From: Streptosporangiaceae bacterium
GTDB taxonomy: Bacteria > Actinomycetota > Actinomycetes > Streptosporangiales > Streptosporangiaceae
DNA length: 5,912 nt
Assembly: GCA_030050125.1 (NCBI GenBank)
Contig: JASIJN010000144.1
Span: 1 to 5,912 of the forward strand
Direction of reading: 5' to 3'
The notes below the pieces were generated by a model. The model was not told where the DNA came from. It saw only the letters and a list, made by a program, of their open reading frames with translations, and searched no databases. The translations under genes and the position numbers were made by a program. Shown piece by piece: positions 1-5,323 of the stretch (positions are counted from its first letter, which is position 1; each line of letters begins with the position of its first letter).

Positions 1-69
1 CGGCAGCGGGGGCTCCGCGGCGCGGCCCGCGTCGGCCGGGGCGGTGCGCGGCGTCGTCTCCATGCTCAT
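1..69 (-). CDS. ABC-2 type exporter permease, N-terminal fragment (cut by window edge)
   Basis: This reading frame starts at the ATG at 69-67 and stays open for 23 codons to the window edge. The start overlaps the TGA stop of the upstream ATPase as ATGA, the usual arrangement of translationally coupled ATPase-permease pairs. A GGAGA Shine-Dalgarno sequence at 80-76 stands 6 nt before the start; a second ATG at 63 is possible. The visible residues form a hydrophilic Ala/Pro-rich cytoplasmic leader with no membrane segment yet. The permease assignment is therefore inferred from the coupling to a DrrA-type ATPase, not from its own sequence. Its real length cannot be judged. Confidence 0.7.
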   Translation of the reverse strand, partial: MSMETTPRTAPADAGRAAEPPLP

Positions 70-920
70 GGCCGGTCTCCGATCAGCTCCAGGTAGATGT
101 CCTCCAGCGTGGGGCGGGTCACGGTCAGGCCGGGGACCTCGCCGCCGAATCGCGCACCGAGCTCCGCCACCACCCGGGTGGGCTCGCCGGTCTGCAGCCG
201 GCACGGCCCGTCGTCGCCCAGCCAGCTGACCGTCGCCGCTCGCGCGGCCCGCCCGCCGAGCCCGGCCGGCGTTCCCATGGCCTGGATCCGGCCGCCCGAG
301 ATCACCGCCACCCGGTCGGCCAGGGCCTCGGCCTCGTCGAGGTAATGCGTGGTCAGCAGGATCGTGGCGCCGCCGCCGGACAGCTCGGCGATCAGCTGCC
401 AGAACTGACGGCGCGCCTCGGGATCGAAGCCGGTGGTCGGCTCGTCGAGAAAGAGCAGCTCCGGATCGCCCACGATGCCGAGTGCGACGTCGAGCCTGCG
501 CAGCTGGCCCCCGGACAGCTTGTGCAGCCGGGCGCCGGATTTGGCGGCGAGCCCGACCAGGCCGATGACCTCGTCCGGGTCGCGCGGCCGCGGGTAGAAG
601 GCGGCGAACTGGCGCACCATCTCGCGCACGGTCAGCTCGGGTCCCTCGGCGGTGAGCTGCAGCACGATCCCGATGCGGGCCCGCCAGGCCCGGCCGGCCC
701 GCTCCGGGTCCTCGCCCAGCACCCGCACGGTGCCGCCGTCGCGGCGGCGATAGCCCTCGAGGATCTCCACCGTGGTCGTCTTGCCCGCGCCGTTGGGGCC
801 GAGCAGGGCGAACACTTCCCCGCGCCGGATCTCGAGGTCGACCCCGCCGACGGCGGTCACCTCGCCGTACCGCTTGCGCAGGCCGTCGACCCGTACCGCG
901 GTGCTGGTGTCATCTGTCAT
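66..920 (-). CDS. DrrA-type ABC exporter ATP-binding protein
   Basis: Cytoplasmic ATPase subunit of an ABC-2 exporter; it hydrolyses ATP to drive export of an unknown substrate (drug, lipid or secondary metabolite) through the permease encoded next. All nucleotide-binding motifs are present in the 284 residues: Walker A GPNGAGKTT at 41-49, Q-loop Gln88, signature LSGGQ at 135-139, Walker B LLFLDE at 155-160, D-loop around 164-167 and switch His192. The C-terminal segment from about 225 ends in RPTLEDIYLELI, typical of the DrrA/CcmA-like subfamily. Length is usual for this family. The ATG at 920 is chosen because the domain begins at about residue 8 and no better start follows. The 20 nt upstream hold no Shine-Dalgarno sequence, so a very short leader or leaderless transcript is likely. 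It is divergent from moaA and coupled to the permease by a 4-nt overlap. Confidence 0.95.
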   Translation of the reverse strand: MTDDTSTAVRVDGLRKRYGEVTAVGGVDLEIRRGEVFALLGPNGAGKTTTVEILEGYRRRDGGTVRVLGEDPERAGRAWRARIGIVLQLTAEGPELTVREMVRQFAAFYPRPRDPDEVIGLVGLAAKSGARLHKLSGGQLRRLDVALGIVGDPELLFLDEPTTGFDPEARRQFWQLIAELSGGGATILLTTHYLDEAEALADRVAVISGGRIQAMGTPAGLGGRAARAATVSWLGDDGPCRLQTGEPTRVVAELGARFGGEVPGLTVTRPTLEDIYLELIGDRP

Positions 921-928
921 GGTTCTAC

Positions 929-992
929 TGTGCCGCTACCAGACCGGGCCGCGCCCGGTCTGTGCCGCTACCAGACCGAGCCGCGCCCGGCC
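929..992. repeat. 32-bp tandem repeat (two copies) in the divergent ATPase/moaA promoter region
   Basis: Positions 929-960 and 961-992 are direct repeats, 30 of 32 bases identical and exactly adjacent. The first copy holds a perfect dyad, GACCGGGC (942-949) and GCCCGGTC (953-960), around a 3-bp centre. The only two differences in copy 2 (A at 979, C at 991) both fall in the dyad arms and break two pairs. The repeat starts 8 bp upstream of the ATPase start codon. The 32-bp period is about three helical turns, so two bound proteins would lie on the same DNA face. A regulatory role is inferred; chance duplication is the alternative. Confidence 0.85.
942..960. promoter_or_regulatory. Perfect 8+3+8 bp inverted repeat, candidate operator
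   Basis: GACCGGGC-CGC-GCCCGGTC is an exact dyad about 22-40 bp upstream of the ATPase start, where a dimeric repressor would block transcription of the exporter. No regulator gene is adjacent on this side in the window. As RNA it would also make a GC-rich hairpin with a short loop. Confidence 0.4.
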
Positions 993-999
993 GGCTGGG

Positions 1000-1005
1000 T
1001 AGGGT
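1000..1005 (+). promoter_or_regulatory. Possible -10 box of moaA
   Basis: TAGGGT fits the actinobacterial TANNNT -10 pattern and would give a leader of roughly 38 nt before the GTG start of moaA. No convincing -35 hexamer stands 16-18 bp upstream, where repeat copy 2 lies, so this is weak. Confidence 0.25.
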
Positions 1006-1037
1006 GGATCTCTGGGGCGTGAATGCCTCCTGGGCAA

Positions 1038-1052
1038 AGAGGTGATGCTGTG
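1038..1052 (+). promoter_or_regulatory. Shine-Dalgarno sequence that fixes the GTG start of moaA
   Basis: AGAGG at 1038-1042 stands 7 nt before GTG at 1050-1052. The upstream in-frame ATG at 1023 has only a poor GGGG before it and would add nine residues without family resemblance. Confidence 0.65.
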
Positions 1053-2039
1053 CTGGCCGACTCGCACGGACGGGTGGCGACCGATCTGCGAGTGTCCGTC
1101 ACCGACCGCTGCAACCTGCGCTGCCAGTACTGCATGCCGGCCGAGGGGATGGACTGGCTGCCCAAGCCGGGGCTGCTGACCGACGACGAGATGGTGCGCC
1201 TGATCCGGATCGGGGTAGAGCGGCTCGGCATCACCGAGATCCGGTTCACCGGCGGCGAGCCGTTGCTGCGGCGCAGCCTGGCCGAGATCGTGGCCCGGGC
1301 CGCCGCGCTCCGGCCGCGCCCGCAGATATCGCTGACCACCAACGGGATCGGGCTCGACCGGCTGGCCCAGCCGTTGCGCGCGGCGGGCCTGGACCGCATC
1401 AACGTGTCGCTGGACACGCTCAGGCCGCAGACCTTCCGGGCCCTGGCCCGGCGGGACCGGCTGGCCGACGTGCTGTCCGGGCTGGCCGCGGCGGCCGCGA
1501 CCGGGCTGGCGCCGGTCAAGGTCAACGCGGTGCTCATGCGCGGCATCAACGACGACGAGGCGGTGCCGCTGGCCCGGTTCTGCCTGGAGCGCGGGTACCA
1601 GCTGCGGTTCATCGAGCAGATGCCGCTGGACGCGCAGCACGGCTGGCGCCGCGAGGGCATGGTGACCGCGGACGAGATCCTGGCCGGGCTGTCGGCCGCG
1701 TTCTCGCTGACGCCGGATGACCCGGCGGCCCGCGGGTCGGCGCCGGCCGAGGTGTTCCTGGTCGACGGCGGCCCGGCCCGCATCGGCGTGATCGGCTCGG
1801 TGACCAGGCCGTTCTGCGGCTCCTGCGACCGGGTCAGGCTCACCGCGGACGGCCAGGTCCGCAACTGCCTGTTCGCCACCACCGAGAGCGACCTGCGCGG
1901 GCCGCTGCGTGACGGGGCGAGCGACGAGGCGCTGGCCGGGCTCTGGCGCCGGGCGGTCGCGTCCAAGCTGCCCGGTCACGGCATCAACGACCCCGGATTC
2001 CTGCAGCCCGCGCGGCCCATGTCGGCCATCGGCGGCTGA
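1050..2039 (+). CDS. moaA: GTP 3',8-cyclase MoaA (molybdenum cofactor biosynthesis)
   Basis: Cytoplasmic radical-SAM enzyme that rearranges GTP to 3',8-cyclo-7,8-dihydro-GTP, the first step of molybdopterin synthesis; MoaC then makes cyclic pyranopterin monophosphate. From the GTG at 1050 the protein has 329 residues, the normal family size. The N-terminal SAM cluster motif is Cys21-X3-Cys25-X2-Cys28 inside TDRCNLRCQYCMPAEG, and the SAM-contacting GGEP is at 68-71. The second 4Fe-4S site, which binds GTP, is Cys256-X2-Cys259-X13-Cys273. The chain ends in the conserved Gly-Gly tail (SAIGG) needed for catalysis in characterised homologues. All essential residues are therefore intact. The gene stands alone: no moaC, moaE, moaD or moeA lies in this window. 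It is divergent from the left exporter. An ATG at 1023 is the alternative start. Confidence 0.97.
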   Translation: MLADSHGRVATDLRVSVTDRCNLRCQYCMPAEGMDWLPKPGLLTDDEMVRLIRIGVERLGITEIRFTGGEPLLRRSLAEIVARAAALRPRPQISLTTNGIGLDRLAQPLRAAGLDRINVSLDTLRPQTFRALARRDRLADVLSGLAAAAATGLAPVKVNAVLMRGINDDEAVPLARFCLERGYQLRFIEQMPLDAQHGWRREGMVTADEILAGLSAAFSLTPDDPAARGSAPAEVFLVDGGPARIGVIGSVTRPFCGSCDRVRLTADGQVRNCLFATTESDLRGPLRDGASDEALAGLWRRAVASKLPGHGINDPGFLQPARPMSAIGG

Positions 2040-2041
2040 AG

Positions 2042-2129
2042 CCAGGGCAGGAAGGGGAGCGGCGCCGGGATCGCCCTGGTTCCGCCGATGCGGCTGGATC
2101 CGGGGCGCCGCGGCGCGGCTGCGAACCAG
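2042..2129 (+). terminator. GC-rich dyads just after moaA, possible terminator region
   Basis: Two overlapping inverted repeats follow the moaA stop. CCAGGGC (2042-2048) pairs with GCCCTGG (2073-2079), and CTGGTTC (2076-2082) pairs with GAACCAG (2123-2129). The second encloses the perfect palindrome GCGCCGCGGCGC (2105-2116). The two stems share bases and exclude each other. There is no T tract, so this would be a GC-hairpin type stop at best. Confidence 0.3.
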
Positions 2130-2200
2130 AGTCTGAGGGTGCCGGGGATTCGGGGCGCCGCGGCGCGGCCGCGGACCAGATTCGGCGGGTGCCGGGGCGT
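2101..2200. repeat. Two tandem 50-bp GC-rich repeats
   Basis: Positions 2101-2150 and 2151-2200 align without gaps at exactly 50-bp period. The first 19 bases, an internal ACCAGA block and a GGGTGCCGGGG block are identical; differences cluster in the middle and at the end. Similarity runs a few bases left of 2101 (GGATC before copy 1, GGATT before copy 2). Each copy carries the 12-bp palindrome GCGCCGCGGCGC (2105-2116 and 2155-2166). The repeats fill the space between moaA and the padR promoter. Function is unknown; they resemble an intergenic REP-like element more than coding DNA. Confidence 0.8.
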
Positions 2201-2216
2201 CAAAAACCTCCCGGGT

Positions 2217-2245
2217 TTGCCCTTCGCATCGTAGCGATATATCTT
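2217..2245 (+). promoter_or_regulatory. Promoter of the padR-ABC operon
   Basis: TTGCCC (2217-2222) as -35 and TATCTT (2240-2245) as -10 are separated by 17 bp, in the only AT-rich stretch of the region. Transcription would start near 2252, leaving a leader of about 70 nt before the padR ATG. Confidence 0.55.
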
Positions 2246-2254
2246 TGATGTATC
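2236..2254. promoter_or_regulatory. Candidate PadR operator over the -10 box
   Basis: GATATATC (2236-2243) and GATGTATC (2247-2254) are two near-identical, near-palindromic half-sites with a TTT centre. The 19-bp block is an imperfect dyad with half-sites 11 bp apart, about one helical turn. It overlaps the putative -10 hexamer, so a dimeric repressor bound here would shut the promoter. PadR proteins are known to autoregulate at dyads in their own promoters; assigning this site to the PadR gene just downstream is inference. Confidence 0.55.
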
Positions 2255-2323
2255 TAGAGCGTTCGGCGACTGTCCAGGACACCTGCGACGACCGGGCCGG
2301 CCGCGGACAAGGAGATAAGGATC

Positions 2324-2965
2324 ATGCGAGAAGAAGGAGGCCGCTTCCACGGCGAGGAGAAGGGCTGGGAGCGCGGCGGCGACGAGGACATCATGTGGCG
2401 GCGCCGCAGCCGCCGCGGACACTGGCGCGGAGGGTTCCCGCCCGGCCCGCCCGGCCCGCCCCTCCCCTACCTGCTGTGGCGCGATGCGCGGGCCCGCGGA
2501 AGGCACGGGCCGAGGGCGCGCCGGGGCGACGTCCGGGCGGCGGCGCTGGCGCTGCTGGCCGAGGAGCCGCTGAACGGCTACCAGATCATCCAGGCGATCG
2601 GCGAGCGCAGCGACGGCGTGTGGCGGCCCAGTCCGGGGTCGGTCTACCCGGCCCTGCAGCAACTCGAGGACGAGGGCCTGATCCGGGTCGAGGCGGGCGA
2701 CGCGGGGCGCCGGGCGTACCGGCTCACCGATGAGGGCCGCGAGTACGTCGAGGCGCACCCAGAGGAGCTGCGGGCGCCGTGGGACGTGGTGGCCGGAGCG
2801 GTCGGGGAGAGCGCGATCGAGATGCGCAATCTCGTCGGCCAGGTGGTCATGGCCGCTCACCAGGTGCTGAGCGCCGGGACCGAGGACCAGGTCAGGCAGG
2901 CCCGCGAGGTGCTCACCGACGCGCGCAAGGCGCTGTACCGGCTGCTGGCCAGCGACGACGAGTGA
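2324..2965 (+). CDS. PadR-family transcriptional regulator
   Basis: DNA-binding winged-helix repressor, 213 residues. The start is well supported: AAGGAGA at 2309-2315 stands 8 nt before the ATG. The PadR core runs from about 68 to 145, including LALLAEEPLNGYQIIQAI (about 76-92) and the recognition and wing part SPGSVYPALQQLEDEGLI (103-120) followed by RRAYRLTDEGREY. Helices from about 157 to 211 would form the dimerisation arm typical of PadR. The first 67 residues are unusual: charged, then Arg/Gly/Pro-rich (PPGPPGPP around 39-46), probably disordered. It is followed 86 bp later by an ABC exporter on the same strand, the classic arrangement in which PadR controls efflux and responds to the exported compound. 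The dyad in its own promoter suggests autorepression. The ligand cannot be predicted. Confidence 0.93.
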   Translation: MREEGGRFHGEEKGWERGGDEDIMWRRRSRRGHWRGGFPPGPPGPPLPYLLWRDARARGRHGPRARRGDVRAAALALLAEEPLNGYQIIQAIGERSDGVWRPSPGSVYPALQQLEDEGLIRVEAGDAGRRAYRLTDEGREYVEAHPEELRAPWDVVAGAVGESAIEMRNLVGQVVMAAHQVLSAGTEDQVRQAREVLTDARKALYRLLASDDE

Positions 2966-2981
2966 GCGAGCCGGAGGGGCG

Positions 2982-3022
2982 CGGCCGCCGGGCGGCCGGA
3001 TGACGGCCGGCCCGGCTAGGCT
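2982..3022 (+). promoter_or_regulatory. padR-ABC intergenic hairpin and possible internal -10 box
   Basis: CGGCCGCC (2982-2989) and GGCGGCCG (2991-2998) form a perfect dyad; a realistic RNA hairpin would have a 6-bp stem and a 5-nt loop. It may attenuate readthrough from padR. TAGGCT at 3017-3022 fits a TANNNT -10 box and could start a separate transcript, but no clear -35 is seen. Confidence 0.25.
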
Positions 3023-3037
3023 CGAGGCTACACAGCA

Positions 3038-3054
3038 GGGAGGCAGCAGCGTTG
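3038..3054 (+). promoter_or_regulatory. Shine-Dalgarno sequence and TTG start of the second ATPase
   Basis: GGGAGG at 3038-3043 stands 8 nt before TTG at 3052-3054. No ATG or GTG in this frame lies between it and the ABC domain except a GTG at the domain border, so the rare TTG start is favoured. Confidence 0.7.
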
Positions 3055-4101
3055 GTAACCCATGCCAGCACGGACTCCGAGGGCGCGCCGGCCCCGTCCC
3101 GGGCCGCCGCGCCCGCCTCGGAGCCGGTGATCATCGTATCCGGCCTGACCAAGCAGTACGGCGAGGTCCAGGCGGTGCGGGGCATCGACTTCGAGGTGGC
3201 CCGCGGCGAGACGTTCGGGTTCCTCGGGCCCAACGGGGCGGGCAAGACCACCACGATCAAGATCTTGTGCACGCTGGCCAACGCCACGTCCGGGACGGCG
3301 ATCGTGGCGGGCCACGACACCAGGACCGAGCGCGACTCGGTCCGGCGCAACATCGGCCTGGTGTTCCAGGACACCACGCTGGACACCTACCTGACCGCGG
3401 AGCAGAACCTCCGTTTCCACGCGGAGCTGTACGGCGTGCCGAGGGCCGCGGTGGCGCCGCGCATGCATCAGGTCATGGAGATGGTCGGGCTCTGGGACCG
3501 CAAGGACAGCCTGGTCAGCACGTACTCGGGCGGGATGCAGCGGCGGCTGGAGATCGCCCGCGGCCTGCTGCACGCCCCGCACGTGCTGTTCCTCGACGAG
3601 CCGACGGTCGGCCTGGACCCGCAGACCAGGTCGTCGATCTGGGCGTACATCAACGACCTCAAGCGCCGCGAGGACATCACCATCTTCCTCACCACCCACT
3701 ACATGGACGAGGCCGAGCACTGCGACCGGATCGCGATCATCGATCACGGCAAGATCGTGGCCATCGACACGCCCGAGGCGCTCAAGGCCAGCATCGGCAA
3801 GGACCGCGTGCAGATCCACACCGCCGACGACGCCGCGGCGATCGCCGCGCTGAAGGACACGTTCGGCATCGAGGCCGCCGTGCACGAGGGCGCGGTGACG
3901 TTCTCGGTGGCGGCCGGCGAGCAGTTCGTGCCACGGCTGTTCGATGAGTTCTCGGTGCCGATCCGCTCGGTCAGCGTGTCCCGGCCGTCTCTGGACGACG
4001 TGTTCATGTCCTACACCGGCAGCACGATCCGCGACGCCGAGGCGTCCGGCACCGACTCCATGCGTCAGATGGTCCAGCGATTCCGCGCCGGGAGGCGATA
4101 A
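3052..4101 (+). CDS. DrrA-type ABC exporter ATP-binding protein (PadR-linked)
   Basis: ATPase subunit of the exporter formed with the permease 3 nt downstream. From the TTG start it has 349 residues. An Ala/Pro/Ser-rich leader covers about 1-24, then the nucleotide-binding domain begins. Motifs: Walker A GPNGAGKTT at 59-67, Q-loop Gln106, signature YSGGMQ at 158-163 (Tyr in place of Leu, frequent in this subfamily), Walker B VLFLDE at 178-183, switch His216. The part from about 250 to 322 is the C-terminal DrrA extension (DUF4162-like) ending in RPSLDDVFMSYTG. About 27 further residues, basic at the end, exceed the usual family end. Close homologues export drugs, antibiotics or lipids; the substrate here is unknown. 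It is similar in type to the ATPase at 66-920 but clearly diverged, so the two are not a recent duplication. Confidence 0.95.
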   Translation: MVTHASTDSEGAPAPSRAAAPASEPVIIVSGLTKQYGEVQAVRGIDFEVARGETFGFLGPNGAGKTTTIKILCTLANATSGTAIVAGHDTRTERDSVRRNIGLVFQDTTLDTYLTAEQNLRFHAELYGVPRAAVAPRMHQVMEMVGLWDRKDSLVSTYSGGMQRRLEIARGLLHAPHVLFLDEPTVGLDPQTRSSIWAYINDLKRREDITIFLTTHYMDEAEHCDRIAIIDHGKIVAIDTPEALKASIGKDRVQIHTADDAAAIAALKDTFGIEAAVHEGAVTFSVAAGEQFVPRLFDEFSVPIRSVSVSRPSLDDVFMSYTGSTIRDAEASGTDSMRQMVQRFRAGRR

Positions 4102-4104
4102 GCG

Positions 4105-5007
4105 ATGGCCACTTCGATCACCGACGTCACACCCGCGCCGCCGGTCGACCAGCTCGTCGGCCAGATCAGGGTGGCGGTGCCCGGCGGCGGGCTGCGACAT
4201 GACCTGCGGGCCGCCGGGATCGTCTGGCGGCGGGAGCTGATCAGGTTCCGCACCGACCGGCTGCGGGCGATCACCTCGCTGATCCAGCCGGTGCTGTTCC
4301 TGTTCGTGCTGGGCACCGGGCTCGGCGCTCTGGCCGGCCGGAGCCTGCCCGCGGGAATCAGCTTCAAGACCTTCATCTACCCCGGCGTGCTGGCCATGTC
4401 GGTACTGTTCACCGCCATTTTCTCCGCCGCCTCGATCGTTTGGGACCGTGAATTCGGGTTCCTGCGGGAGATCCTGGTGGCCCCGGTCAGTCGGGCCTCG
4501 ATCGTGATCGGCAAGTGCCTGGGCGGAGCGACGATCGCGACCTTCCAGGGAATCATCTTCCTGGTCCTGGCCGGCTTCGCCGGCGTGCCCTACAACCCGG
4601 TGCTGATAATCACGCTGATCGGGGAACTGCTGCTGCTCTCGTTCACGCTGACCGCGTTCGGCGTGATGATGGCGGCGCGGATCAAGCAGTTCCAGGCGTT
4701 CATGGCACTCACCCAGATGCTCGTGATGCCGCTGTTCTTCCTGTCAGGGGCGCTGTACCCGCTGAGCGGGCTGCCGGCCTGGCTCACCGTTCTCACCAGG
4801 ATCGACCCGCTGACCTACATTGTCGGGCCGATGCGGCACGCGGTGTTCAGCCACCTGTCGATGCCGGCCGTGTTCGAGCAGCACCTCTCGCCGACCATTA
4901 CCTGGGCCGGCTGGGCGGTGCCGATGGGGCTGTCGCTCGGGATGGTGGCGGTGATGGGCCTCGGCATGACGGCGATCGCGATCGCCGAGTTCCGCAAGAC
5001 CGAGTAA
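4105..5007 (+). CDS. ABC-2 type exporter permease (DrrB-like)
   Basis: Integral membrane subunit of the PadR-linked exporter, 300 residues. GGAGG at 4091-4095 stands 9 nt before the ATG, and the gap to the ATPase stop is 3 nt, indicating co-translation. After a hydrophilic leader of about 50 residues, six hydrophobic segments can be read at roughly 55-75, 90-112, 140-161, 164-190, 202-222 and 270-294, the ABC-2 topology. The loop DREFGFLREILVAPVSR (114-130) is the conserved cytoplasmic coupling region facing the ATPase, and FFLSGALYPLSGLP (211-224) is the typical ABC-2 signature region. The protein ends in a short charged tail. Transport of a small hydrophobic compound out of the cell is inferred from the family. 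The operon's 3' UTR runs into the region that encodes the C-rich loop RNA on the other strand. Confidence 0.95.
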   Translation: MATSITDVTPAPPVDQLVGQIRVAVPGGGLRHDLRAAGIVWRRELIRFRTDRLRAITSLIQPVLFLFVLGTGLGALAGRSLPAGISFKTFIYPGVLAMSVLFTAIFSAASIVWDREFGFLREILVAPVSRASIVIGKCLGGATIATFQGIIFLVLAGFAGVPYNPVLIITLIGELLLLSFTLTAFGVMMAARIKQFQAFMALTQMLVMPLFFLSGALYPLSGLPAWLTVLTRIDPLTYIVGPMRHAVFSHLSMPAVFEQHLSPTITWAGWAVPMGLSLGMVAVMGLGMTAIAIAEFRKTE

Positions 5008-5016
5008 AAAGCCGGG

Positions 5017-5066
5017 AAAGAAAGAGCGACGCCGGGTGGCTACGGGGGCAAACCACCCGGCGTCGC
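5017..5066 (-). terminator. Rho-independent terminator ending the small RNA
   Basis: A perfect 14-bp stem, GCGACGCCGGGTGG with CCACCCGGCGTCGC, is followed on the minus strand by TCTTTCTTT (5025-5017). On the plus strand the stem is followed by ATTCATC without a T run, so the minus orientation is favoured. The stem may still stop or protect the permease mRNA. Confidence 0.8.
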
Positions 5067-5136
5067 ATTCATCGGCGCTCCGACGGGGGCCCGGAACGCC
5101 GGCATCGGTGCCCCGGCGGGGGACCAGAGCACCGGC
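5017..5136 (-). ncRNA. Candidate small RNA with three CCCCCG-loop hairpins (6C-like)
   Basis: Read on the minus strand, three hairpins follow with only 4-nt and 6-nt linkers. Hairpin 1: 5134-5124 pairs with 5116-5106 (11 bp, two G-U), loop UCCCCCG. Hairpin 2: 5101-5092 pairs with 5082-5073 (10 bp, one G-U), loop GGCCCCCGU. Hairpin 3: 5066-5053 pairs with 5039-5026 (14 bp, perfect), loop UUUGCCCCCGUAG, followed by UCUUUCUUU. Every loop shows CCCCCG although the stems differ, so the shared loop is not explained by duplication. A promoter-like element precedes and a terminator ends it; a start near 5136 gives about 120 nt. The actinobacterial 6C RNA has two hairpins with loops of at least six C's; this may be a divergent member or a new class. 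Likely role by analogy: loops pairing with G-rich ribosome binding sites. Orientation is argued from the U tail and promoter. Expression is unproven. Confidence 0.65.
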
Positions 5137-5142
5137 AAACAT

Positions 5143-5172
5143 GTTACACCTAAGCCCCCCCTTGTGCGTCAA
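5143..5172 (-). promoter_or_regulatory. Promoter-like element for the small RNA, with a G7 spacer tract
   Basis: On the minus strand TTGACG (5172-5167) matches a housekeeping -35 box. TGTAAC (5148-5143) is a four-of-six match to a -10 box at 18-bp spacing; TAACAT (5146-5141) is better in pattern but 20 bp away. The spacer contains seven G's in a row (5161-5155). Confidence 0.5.
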
Positions 5173-5187
5173 GACCGGATTACTAGC

Positions 5188-5235
5188 GATCTGAGCACGT
5201 CGGCGCGCTGAACGGCGCTGATCAGGTCTTTTTTT
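5188..5235 (+). terminator. T7 terminator on the plus strand, probable end of the exporter operon
   Basis: GATCTGA (5188-5194) pairs with TCAGGTC (5222-5228, one G-U), enclosing a GC-rich 27-nt loop able to fold further. It is directly followed by seven T's (5229-5235). AAGACC (5171-5176) can instead pair with GGTCTT (5226-5231). No plus-strand gene other than the permease lies upstream, so it most likely ends that transcript, 220-230 nt past its stop. Confidence 0.5.
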
Positions 5236-5323
5236 CCGGTGGCCTTTCGCGCCGCGTTCAACTGCGGAGCGCAGCCGAGTCGCTGCTGTCCGACGTGCCC
5301 CGAATGCCCGGTCTGCGGGCCGA

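Noticed and set aside
345..1022. Plus-strand 225-codon frame antisense to the first ATPase
   Set aside because: It overlaps an intact ABC ATPase and has no domain; its end lies in the 32-bp repeats.
1023..1049. ATG at 1023 as the moaA start
   Set aside because: It has a poorer ribosome binding site than the GTG at 1050, and the nine added residues do not resemble the MoaA N-terminus.
2101..2200. CRISPR array or direct-repeat array
   Set aside because: Only two units, contiguous, without spacers; the whole 50-bp unit is repeated.
936..2282. Minus-strand open frame of 448 codons, and another of 332, antisense to moaA
   Set aside because: Arg/Gly/Pro/Gln-rich composition, no recognisable domain, and complete overlap with an intact MoaA. 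They are GC-driven shadow frames.
3028..4200. Minus-strand 390-codon frame and the plus-strand frame at 3000-3947
   Set aside because: Both overlap the intact DrrA-type ATPase with all motifs; their products are low-complexity His/Arg/Gly-rich sequence.
5026..5134. Plus-strand reading of the three hairpins as an RNA with GGGGG loops
   Set aside because: No promoter-like element precedes it on the plus strand and no T run follows the last stem within 90 nt. The U-rich tail and TTGACG element favour the minus strand. It may still form as part of the exporter 3' UTR.
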